A stretch of 5,059 nt of DNA, taken from the NCBI GenBank assembly GCA_937891875.1, contig CALATR010000899.1, positions 1 through 5,059 of the forward strand. Direction: 5' to 3'. Origin of the DNA: an uncultured Pseudomonadota bacterium (GTDB lineage Bacteria > Myxococcota_A > UBA796 > GCA-2862545). The notes beneath the pieces are model-generated. The model worked only from the letters and a program-made list of their open reading frames with translations. It had not been told where the DNA came from and did no database searches. Shown one piece after another: positions 1 through 5,059 of this stretch (position 1 is its first letter; each line of letters opens with the position of its first letter). Made by a program: the position numbers and the translations under genes.

Positions 1-1093
1 GCGCATCGCGCTCAAGGCATCGCTGGCCCAGGCGCTGCTCGCGCGCGCCTGGGTGTGCAGCGAGCACGGCGCGCACGCGATCCGCCCGTGGCCCGGTGCG
101 GATCTCTGGCCCGCGGCGCGCCTCGGCCTGCCGCGCCAGCCGCGCCGCGTCGCGCTCCGCCGCCTCGACCTCCCCGGCGAGGGCGTCCGCGCGTGCGACC
201 ACCTCCAGCGCCCGCTCTCGCCGGCGTGCTCCGTCGAGCCAGTCCTTGACGGCCTCGGTGAAGGCGGTGGCGCTCGCCGGACGGGCCTCGGGCTCGATGT
301 GCAGCGCCCCCATCGCCAGGTCGACCAGCGCCGGATCGAGCGCGTCGCCCGGGGGCCGCACGACCGGCTCGCCGCGGGTGAGGGCCTGCAGCACGGAGTC
401 GGGCTGGCCGGGTCGCGGGGGATCTCCGGTGAGGGCGCGGAACAGGATGCCGCCGAGGGCGTGCACGTCGGCGCGGGCGTCGATCGCCGCACCTGGCCGC
501 GCCTGCTCGGGAGCCATGTAGGCGGGAGTGCCGGCGGTGCTCACCGAGGACACGTCGAGCACCTGGGCGATCCCCCAGTCCAGCACCAGCACCTCGCCGA
601 AGGGCCCGACCATGACGTTGCTCGGCTTGAGGTCCCGGTGGATGACCCCGCGCTCATGGGCGTAGGCGACGGCCTCGCCGACCCGGACCAGGATCTGCAG
701 CGCCCGCCGCAGGGGGGTGCCGTGCTCGAACAGGGCCTGCAGGGTCTGACCCTCGATCTCGCGCATGGTGAAGTAGAAGCGGCCGTCGGGGAGCTCGCCG
801 AGGTCGTAGACGGGCACGATGCCGGGGTGCTGCAGGCCGGCTGCCAGGCGCGCCTCGGCGGTGAAGCGCTCGACGCCGCGGGTGCTGGCCCGCAGCGGCG
901 AGCGCAGGACCTTCATGGCGACGTTTCGCTGCAGCACGCGATCGTAGGCCCTGAGCACCAGCGCCTGCCCACCCTGGCCGAGCACCTCGCCGACCTGGTA
1001 GCGGTCGGGGGCCGCTGCGGTGGGGTGGGGGGCGGCCTGGGGAGCGTCCCCGTCGGGCACGAAGGTGGCGGCGGTGCGGTCGTCCTTGGACAT
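1..1093 (-). CDS. Ser/Thr protein kinase (Hanks/PknB type), 3' end beyond window
   Basis: Eukaryote-like protein kinase, expected to transfer phosphate from ATP to Ser/Thr of target proteins in the cytosol. The catalytic domain spans about residues 32-285. Visible motifs are the Gly-rich loop LGQGGQALV (38-46, third Gly replaced by Ala), VAMK with Lys61, helix-C Glu80, HRDLKPSN (152-159, catalytic Asp154, Asn159), the metal-binding Asp172 in DWG instead of DFG, and GTPAYMAPE ending at Glu196. The Arg of HRD suggests activation by activation-loop phosphorylation. After KDWLDG (from 283) comes an Ala/Arg/Glu-rich helical stretch, probably coiled coil, as in many myxobacterial kinases. No membrane segment is seen in the visible part. 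ATG at 1091-1093 is the only possible start because an in-frame TAG lies at 1103-1105; its ribosome binding site is weak. The gene follows the unknown protein on the same strand after 37 bp, so co-transcription or translational coupling is likely. No stop is met before base 1, but the frame below about base 100 is doubtful. Confidence 0.93.
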   Translation of the reverse strand, partial: MSKDDRTAATFVPDGDAPQAAPHPTAAAPDRYQVGEVLGQGGQALVLRAYDRVLQRNVAMKVLRSPLRASTRGVERFTAEARLAAGLQHPGIVPVYDLGELPDGRFYFTMREIEGQTLQALFEHGTPLRRALQILVRVGEAVAYAHERGVIHRDLKPSNVMVGPFGEVLVLDWGIAQVLDVSSVSTAGTPAYMAPEQARPGAAIDARADVHALGGILFRALTGDPPRPGQPDSVLQALTRGEPVVRPPGDALDPALVDLAMGALHIEPEARPASATAFTEAVKDWLDGARRRERALEVVARADALAGEVEAAERDAARLARQAEARRGPEIRTGPRADRVRAVLAAHPGAREQRLGQRCLERDA

Positions 1094-1131
1094 GGGCAGA
1101 GGCTAGCCCACCGGTGCGGCCTGGCCGGGGG

Positions 1132-2121
1132 TCACGCCCAGTCGATCGTGTACTGCAGGCTGTGGCCGATGGCCTTCGAGAAGCGGCGGATCGAGCGCAC
1201 GGCAAACTTCTGGGCCAGGCCGACCGGGATGGCGTTGGCCAGCATCGAGCCGATGCCGCCGGGCTCGCCCTGGACCTTCTGCCCACCGGGGGGAGGCTCG
1301 TACGCGATGCTCGCCTGCAGTCGTCCGGACCGCTCCAGGATGTCGAGCAGCTCGCGGAAGAGGATGTAGGACGTGTCGTTCTGGTGCGCGGACCAGTTGG
1401 CGACCGGCATGAAGTCGACCAGGTGCACCAGCTGGTGGTTGAGCGCGACCCAGAACTCCTCCCCGGACAGCTCGATGGGCTCGTTGTCGATGACCCGGTG
1501 CATGCGGACCGCGCGGATGGCGTCGGGACGGTGCACGTTGGCGCGGAGCTCGGCCCGCAGGGCGTCGTCGTAGAGCAGGCGCAGGACGGAGGGGAAGGCC
1601 TGGACCTGGCGCCAGTCCGCCTCGGACAACAGGGCCTGCAACGCCGGGATCTTGTCCGCGGTCATCGCGAAGGTGTTGGTGCCGGTGCCCAGCACGGAGT
1701 GGAGCAGCAGGGGCAGGGCGGACTGCTCCGGATAGTGCTTCACGCCGTACTCGTAGCAGAAGTACAGGTGGTCGAGGAAGCTGCCGTCGGCGTGCTCGAC
1801 GTCGAAGTCGCACTCGGTCTTCAGGAAGGTCAGGAGCTCCGGATCGACCGGGGGCAGGGTGAGGTCCCGGGTGGCCTGCTGGTAGGTCGACTCGACCTGG
1901 GCGGCGGCCTGATCGTTCCAGTGCTGGGCGTTGCCGATCCGCTTCTTCATGATGAAGCGCTCCGCCCGGCCCTGCAGGGTCTGGAAGATGGTGCGGTCCA
2001 GGTCGAAGTCGGGGATGGGCTCGATCCGGACGCGACCGGCATGGTCGACGACGCCTCCGTGGGCGACGGCGGCCTTGCGCTGCAGGTTGGGCTCGGGACG
2101 GACGTCGGCGGCTTGGGCCAT
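1132..2121 (-). CDS. Unknown 329-residue protein, possibly HD-like (DUF6817-related)
   Basis: I do not recognise this protein with certainty. It is soluble, with no signal peptide or membrane helix. The central part (about residues 110-240) has the order ADGSFLDHL (111-119), a following helix with Cys122 and Tyr125, LLLHSVLGTGTNTF (138-151), a helical stretch to about 188, then MHRVIDNEPIEL (207-218) and a helix ending LVHLVDFMP (231-239). From memory this order (His-Leu, then a hydrophobic His-Ser before a Gly loop, then a V-x-D segment and a helix rich in Leu/Asp) resembles the DUF6817 family, which has an HD-like helical fold; no metal site or activity can be shown. The C-terminal 50 residues contain a Pro/Gly-rich turn (276-290) and a basic helix (305-318). 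ATG at 2121 is chosen because AGGAG sits 6 nt upstream; longer in-frame readings overlap the TetR gene and look non-coding. It heads the unit containing the Ser/Thr kinase and is divergent from the TetR gene. Confidence 0.85.
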   Translation of the reverse strand: MAQAADVRPEPNLQRKAAVAHGGVVDHAGRVRIEPIPDFDLDRTIFQTLQGRAERFIMKKRIGNAQHWNDQAAAQVESTYQQATRDLTLPPVDPELLTFLKTECDFDVEHADGSFLDHLYFCYEYGVKHYPEQSALPLLLHSVLGTGTNTFAMTADKIPALQALLSEADWRQVQAFPSVLRLLYDDALRAELRANVHRPDAIRAVRMHRVIDNEPIELSGEEFWVALNHQLVHLVDFMPVANWSAHQNDTSYILFRELLDILERSGRLQASIAYEPPPGGQKVQGEPGGIGSMLANAIPVGLAQKFAVRSIRRFSKAIGHSLQYTIDWA

Positions 2122-2127
2122 GGCGAA

Positions 2128-2132
2128 CTCCT
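2128..2132 (-). promoter_or_regulatory. Ribosome binding site of the unknown 329-residue protein
   Basis: The minus strand reads AGGAG six bases before the ATG at 2121, an ideal Shine-Dalgarno spacing. It fixes the start of this gene and argues against the longer in-frame reading that runs back into the repressor gene. Confidence 0.8.
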
Positions 2133-2172
2133 GGGGTCGGCATCGCGCAGGAGAGCCCTCGGGTCTCCGTTG

Positions 2173-2190
2173 CTTACTTCCAGGTAAGTA
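2173..2190. promoter_or_regulatory. Candidate TetR-family operator, overlapping inverted repeats
   Basis: Two perfect 5-bp inverted repeats overlap here: CTTAC (2173-2177) with GTAAG (2184-2188), and TACTT (2175-2179) with AAGTA (2186-2190), each with a 6-bp gap. The site is AT-rich in an otherwise very GC-rich window and lies in the 100-bp spacer between two divergent genes, 31 bp before the repressor start and 51 bp before the start of the unknown protein. Placement and form fit the autoregulatory operators usual for TetR/AcrR repressors. Binding by this repressor is inferred. No convincing -35/-10 pair could be placed on either strand. Confidence 0.55.
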
Positions 2191-2212
2191 GCCTCGATGG
2201 ATCCACCGTGCA

Positions 2213-2217
2213 AGGAG
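2213..2217 (+). promoter_or_regulatory. Ribosome binding site of the TetR-type regulator
   Basis: AGGAG lies four bases before the GTG at 2222. The spacing is slightly short. A second purine-rich stretch, GGAGG at 2224-2228, lies five bases before an in-frame GTG at 2234, so translation could start at either GTG. The protein would differ by four residues. Confidence 0.6.
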
Positions 2218-2221
2218 ACAT

Positions 2222-2800
2222 GTGGAGGTGGACGTGGCCCGTGCCCGCAAGCCGGCGGAAGAGACCCGAGCGGAGATCGTGGCGGTGGCCCAGGAGCGGC
2301 TGCTGCGCGACGGTCCGGATGCCCTGCGTCTCAACGACATCGCCAAGGACGTCGGCGTGTCGCGCCAGGCGGTGCTGCACCACTTCGGCTCGCGCAATGG
2401 CCTGCTGCGCGAGGTCGTCGCCCACGCCTGGGGCGACCTCTTCCGGGACCTCGCCTCCCTGGCCCGCGAGGCCGACGCCGCCACGCCCGACGCCTTCATC
2501 GATCACCTGGACCGGGTCGTCCGCGAGCGGGGAAACGCCCGATTGGGCGCCTGGCTCCTGCTCTCTGGGGAAGGACTTCCCGAGGAGGCCTTCGTCGGCG
2601 CGCTGTCCGATCTGCCCGAGCTGATGGCCGCGGACGGAGATCCCGAGGACGCCCGCCGGGTGCTGCTCCTGGTCGGCGCAGCCATGTTCGGCGACGCGGT
2701 GTTCGGCACCCGGCTGCGTCAGGCGCTGGGCGCCCCCGATGGCGAGGCCGAGCGCGAGGCGTTCCGGCGGTGGATCGTGCGCACGCTGTGGGGGCGCTGA
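2222..2800 (+). CDS. TetR/AcrR-family transcriptional regulator
   Basis: DNA-binding repressor of 192 residues, typical TetR length. The N-terminal three-helix DNA-binding domain covers about residues 12-60: helix 1 with EETRAEIVAVAQERLLRDG, then LNDIAKDVGVSRQAVLHHFGSRNGLL, the classical helix-turn-helix in which the recognition helix ends in the HHFGSR motif. The remainder (about 65-190) is helical and would form the ligand pocket and dimer interface; it matches no subfamily I can name, so the inducer is unknown. The gene has a GTG start, with 2222 and 2234 both possible. It is divergent from the unknown protein/Ser-Thr kinase unit, and the spacer holds a candidate operator, so control of itself and of that unit is the simplest inference. 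Its TGA directly abuts the stop of the convergent lipoprotein gene. Confidence 0.93.
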   Translation: MEVDVARARKPAEETRAEIVAVAQERLLRDGPDALRLNDIAKDVGVSRQAVLHHFGSRNGLLREVVAHAWGDLFRDLASLAREADAATPDAFIDHLDRVVRERGNARLGAWLLLSGEGLPEEAFVGALSDLPELMAADGDPEDARRVLLLVGAAMFGDAVFGTRLRQALGAPDGEAEREAFRRWIVRTLWGR

Positions 2801-4045
2801 CTACTCGACGGGGACCAGGCGCTGCTCGTAGATCGAGCCGTCCCCGGCGCGCAGCAGCGTGACCACGGTGCCGTGCTCGTCGAGGTGCTCGGTGGTGGTC
2901 GTGGTGGTGTCCTCGGACTCGACCACGGTGGTGCGGATGCGCTCGTCGGGGTCCCAGGTGACGGTGGTCAGCATCTCGTAGATCTCGTCGCCGTCGCGAT
3001 CGTCGCGGCTGAAGGAGCCGCCGGCCTCGTCGAAGAGCTCGCTGCGGATGGCGAGGGGCTGCGTACTCCTCGGATCGAACCAGATGACGAGCCGATCGGA
3101 GCGCTCGCCGTTGGCCGTGCACACCCGGGTGAGGGTCGCCAGATCGTGGCTCGGGTACTCGATGCGGGTGCGGCCGTGGTCGGTGGCCAGCACGGGCACG
3201 GTGGCGCGGGCGATCTGACCGTCGGAGACGAAGCCGCGGGCGCCGATACGCACGGGCTGGGCGTCGTAGTCGAACTCATCGTTCCCGTCCGCCCAGCGGT
3301 ACCAGTTGCCGGTGACCTCCGGATAGTCGTCGCTGAACCGCCAGTGGGTCGTGAACAGGTTCCAGCTGGGGTCGTGCTGGACGGACAGCTCCCAGCCCTG
3401 TACGCGAAACTCCCCGTCGAACGTGCCATCCAGGGGGTAGTCATCCGAGATGACGTACTGCACCGGGCCGGACGTCCGCGACGCAGCCTGGCTCATGGCG
3501 CGCCAGTCGTCGCGGAAGAAGAGGCTCCGCATCGCCCAGCCGTCGGCCGAGGGTTCGATGAAGGCGAGCTGGTTGCTGTACGTCCAGCGCGCGACCACCT
3601 CGCCTTCCTGGTTGAAGCGGACCACCTCCTCGTCCGTCCACGGTCCGTCACCCCAGCGGCCCTGCCGGACCATCGCGCCGGACTGGTCTCCAGGATCCTC
3701 GGGCACCTCGGGCCACGACGGCTCCCAGGAGCGCAGCTCCGCCGGCAGGACCGACAGCGGGTCGAAGGTCGCGCTGGTCGGGTCGAGGGGGTCGTCGGGC
3801 AGGCCCTCGGGGTACCAGCGGGCCTCGGCGGCCGGTCCCTTCAGCGGGTACAGCTCCGGCGCGCCTGCGGGGTAGGGCGGCAGCTCGGGGAGCTCGTCCC
3901 CGGCGCAGGAGATCAGCGGCAGGGTGGCCCCGGTGTCGGTGTCCGTGTCGGGTTCTGTGTCCTCGTCGACGTCATCGGGCGATTCCACCGTGGACTGCAC
4001 CGGGGCGCACGCCGCGAGCATCGCGACCAGGGTCATCGTTCGCAT
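2801..4045 (-). CDS. Secreted lipoprotein of unknown function
   Basis: A 414-residue exported protein. The N-terminus MRTMTLVAMLAAC is a short lipoprotein signal peptide with lipobox LAAC, so Cys13 would be lipidated and the mature protein anchored to the cell envelope. A Pro/Asp/Glu/Thr linker (about 14-40) with Asp-Thr repeats follows, a common style in Myxococcota surface lipoproteins. Cys47 and Cys309 are the only other cysteines and could form a disulphide. The main body (about 70-414) is rich in Trp, Tyr and Asp with many short strand-turn units such as NQEGEVVARWTYSN and DGDEIYEMLTTVTWD, suggesting a beta-rich fold somewhat like degenerate YD-type repeats; no enzyme motif is seen. ATG at 4045 has AGGAGG five bases upstream. 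It lies 22 bp after the histidine kinase gene on the same strand, so it is probably co-transcribed with it. Function unknown. Confidence 0.88.
   Translation of the reverse strand: MRTMTLVAMLAACAPVQSTVESPDDVDEDTEPDTDTDTGATLPLISCAGDELPELPPYPAGAPELYPLKGPAAEARWYPEGLPDDPLDPTSATFDPLSVLPAELRSWEPSWPEVPEDPGDQSGAMVRQGRWGDGPWTDEEVVRFNQEGEVVARWTYSNQLAFIEPSADGWAMRSLFFRDDWRAMSQAASRTSGPVQYVISDDYPLDGTFDGEFRVQGWELSVQHDPSWNLFTTHWRFSDDYPEVTGNWYRWADGNDEFDYDAQPVRIGARGFVSDGQIARATVPVLATDHGRTRIEYPSHDLATLTRVCTANGERSDRLVIWFDPRSTQPLAIRSELFDEAGGSFSRDDRDGDEIYEMLTTVTWDPDERIRTTVVESEDTTTTTTEHLDEHGTVVTLLRAGDGSIYEQRLVPVE
2891..2908 (-). repeat. Short triplet repeat encoding six threonines
   Basis: Six consecutive threonine codons (five ACC, one ACG) encode Thr380-Thr385 of the lipoprotein. 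The tract interrupts a strand-rich region near the C-terminus and could vary in length between strains by slippage. Confidence 0.6.
3932..3961 (-). repeat. Degenerate hexamer repeat encoding the Asp-Thr linker
   Basis: Five tandem imperfect hexamers (GGTGTC, GGTGTC, CGTGTC, GGGTTC and TGTGTC on the plus strand) encode the alternating Asp-Thr linker (with one Glu-Pro) just after the lipidated cysteine of the lipoprotein. It acts as a flexible acidic spacer between the membrane anchor and the folded part. Confidence 0.65.
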
Positions 4046-4050
4046 CGCTC

Positions 4051-4056
4051 CCTCCT
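4051..4056 (-). promoter_or_regulatory. Ribosome binding site of the lipoprotein gene
   Basis: AGGAGG, a perfect Shine-Dalgarno core, five bases before the ATG at 4045 and inside the 22-bp gap after the histidine kinase stop. It fixes the start just before the signal peptide. Confidence 0.85.
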
Positions 4057-4067
4057 GACGCCCCACT

Positions 4068-5059
4068 CTAGGCAACGATGCGGTCGTTCGCGCCTTCGGA
4101 AGCTCCTACGCCCACATTTCCGTACTCGCGGGCGGATACTGGCACGACCAGCCGCGCGCACGTGCCACCGGATGGCCGAGGGAGCAGCTCCAGCGTGCCG
4201 TCCAGCGCCTCGGCGATGGTCCGGCACATGGACAGGCCGAGACCGATGCCCGCCGTCGAGCGGGTCATGCCACGCTGGTCCTGGCTGAACAGGCTCAGCA
4301 GCGCGTCGAGCTTGCCGTCGGGAATGCCTGGCCCCTCGTCGCGGATCTCGACCGTCAGGTGCTCGCCGTCGGTGCACGCCCGGACCTCGATCTGGCCGCT
4401 GGTCGTGTGTTTGACGGCGTTGTCGACCAGGTGGGCGATCGCGCGCTGGACCAGGAAGAGGTCCACGGCCACGCGCTCGCTGCCGCCGTGCACCAGGAAG
4501 CCGGTGCCCCGGTCCGCGGCGATGGCGCGGTAGCGGTCGAGGGCGTCGACGACCTGGTCCAGGGAACAGTCGGCGACCAGCCCCAGCCCCCGGCCCTCGC
4601 GGAGCGCGGTGAAGAGCAGCATGTCGTCGATCATGGTGAGCAGGTCGGTGCCGCCGCGACGGACGAGGATCAGCTGCTCGCGCCGATCGTCGTCCTCCTC
4701 GGTCAGCTCGAGCAGCTGGGTGATGCCGAGCACCTGGGACAGCGGGGTGCGCAGCTCGTGACTCATCATCGACAGGAACGCGCCCTTCTGCTTCTGGGCG
4801 GAGAGCTGGGCCTCCAGCATGTCCCGCTGGGCGTGCTCGGCCTTGCGGCGGGCGGCCCTGCGCTCGGCGCGGAGGCGACGGATGCCATCGGCGAGGGCGA
4901 AGGAGAGCAGGGTGCCCTCCGCGGCCGCCCCCACGCCCATGAGCCCGCCTTGAAAGCCGATCAGCGGCGCGATGCCCACGCTGCTGAGCGCGGAGTAGGC
5001 GGCGCTCGCGCACAGGACGGCCCAGGCGACCAGGAACCAGCGGGCGGGCTTGTGTCCGC
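4068..5059 (-). CDS. Membrane sensor histidine kinase, 7TMR-DISM-like, N-terminus beyond window
   Basis: C-terminal 329 residues of a sensor kinase that autophosphorylates on His and would pass phosphate to a response regulator. The frame is open to the right edge, so the start lies outside; the GTG at 4979 is internal. Residues 1-60 hold the last two membrane helices (about 6-24 and 30-50), ending LLSFALADGIRRLRAERR, which matches my memory of the end of 7TMR-DISM membrane domains. A coiled-coil linker leads to the dimerisation/phosphoacceptor domain with SHELRTPL; the phosphoacceptor His is residue 100 (codon 4758-4760). The ATPase domain is complete: N box LVDNAVKH (Asn213), G1 box DEGPGIP (240-246), and G2 box GIGLGLS (270-276). 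There is no receiver domain at the C-terminus and no response regulator in view. The lipoprotein gene follows after 22 bp and may be its envelope partner or merely co-expressed. Confidence 0.93.
   Translation of the reverse strand, partial: GHKPARWFLVAWAVLCASAAYSALSSVGIAPLIGFQGGLMGVGAAAEGTLLSFALADGIRRLRAERRAARRKAEHAQRDMLEAQLSAQKQKGAFLSMMSHELRTPLSQVLGITQLLELTEEDDDRREQLILVRRGGTDLLTMIDDMLLFTALREGRGLGLVADCSLDQVVDALDRYRAIAADRGTGFLVHGGSERVAVDLFLVQRAIAHLVDNAVKHTTSGQIEVRACTDGEHLTVEIRDEGPGIPDGKLDALLSLFSQDQRGMTRSTAGIGLGLSMCRTIAEALDGTLELLPRPSGGTCARLVVPVSAREYGNVGVGASEGANDRIVA

Noticed and set aside
1101..1131. Small palindromes GGCTAGCC (1101-1108) and CGGCC/GGCCG around 1117-1128 in the gap before the kinase, as a possible terminator
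   Set aside because: The arms have essentially no loop and no T-tract follows; such palindromes are expected by chance in DNA this GC-rich.
53..1369. Long plus-strand open frame of 438 codons opposite the Ser/Thr kinase and the start of the unit
   Set aside because: It runs through a clear minus-strand kinase with all catalytic motifs. The translation is low-complexity Gly/Ala/Val/Leu-rich, as expected for an antisense shadow in GC-rich DNA.
1114..2187. Plus-strand open frame of 357 codons opposite the unknown 329-residue protein
   Set aside because: Its translation is Gly/Leu/Val/Asp-biased with no domain. The minus frame has a strong ribosome binding site and natural amino-acid composition.
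2220..2222. ATG overlapping the TetR start region
   Set aside because: It is in a different frame from the TetR-type protein and its reading is Arg/Pro/Ser-rich without domains.
2122..2499. N-terminal extension of the unknown protein back to 2499
   Set aside because: The extension lies antisense to the helix-turn-helix of the TetR-type gene and is Ser/Arg/Ala-rich. ATG at 2121 has AGGAG at ideal spacing.
2873..4288. Plus-strand open frame of 471 codons opposite the lipoprotein
   Set aside because: The minus frame has a signal peptide, lipobox and perfect ribosome binding site. The plus reading crosses two minus-strand gene boundaries and has shadow composition.
4977..4979. GTG as the start of the histidine kinase
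   Set aside because: The frame stays open to the window edge and the upstream residues form a membrane helix (RWFLVAWAVLCASAASYAL), so the real start lies beyond the window.

Overview
This 5.06-kb window is very GC-rich and densely coding. It holds five protein genes, two of them cut by the window edges, and no RNA gene, mobile element or CRISPR array. Three things together suggest a Myxococcota/deltaproteobacterial-type chromosome: a eukaryote-like Ser/Thr kinase with an Arg/Ala/Glu-rich helical tail, a lipoprotein with an Asp-Thr repeat linker, and a 7TMR-DISM-type histidine kinase. This assignment is an inference from gene style, not a match to a known genome.

Left unit (minus strand, 2121 down to 1). 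A 329-residue cytosolic protein of unknown function, which I tentatively relate to the HD-like DUF6817 family, is followed after 37 bp by the Ser/Thr protein kinase. The kinase runs off the left edge. Its catalytic domain is complete and carries all key catalytic residues.

Centre. A 100-bp divergent intergenic region separates the unknown protein from a plus-strand TetR/AcrR-type repressor (2222-2800). The spacer carries two overlapping short inverted repeats (TACTT/AAGTA and CTTAC/GTAAG) at 2173-2190. They are a good candidate operator for the repressor, which probably controls itself and the unknown protein/kinase unit.

Right unit (minus strand, 5059 down to 2801). A membrane histidine kinase, whose N-terminus lies beyond the right edge, is followed after 22 bp by a secreted lipoprotein of unknown function with a strong ribosome binding site. 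The lipoprotein and TetR genes converge with their stop codons directly abutting (TGA at 2798-2800, TAG on the minus strand at 2801-2803). No response regulator is visible, so the histidine kinase is an orphan within this window.

Working picture: two signalling modules lie back to back. One is a TetR-controlled unit with a Ser/Thr kinase and an HD-like protein. The other is an envelope-facing histidine kinase with a lipoprotein partner. I found no clear evidence of a dramatic new system. The least explained parts are the unknown 329-residue protein, the lipoprotein, and the far 3' part of the kinase gene, where the reading frame is uncertain. All gaps between genes are 100 bp or less.
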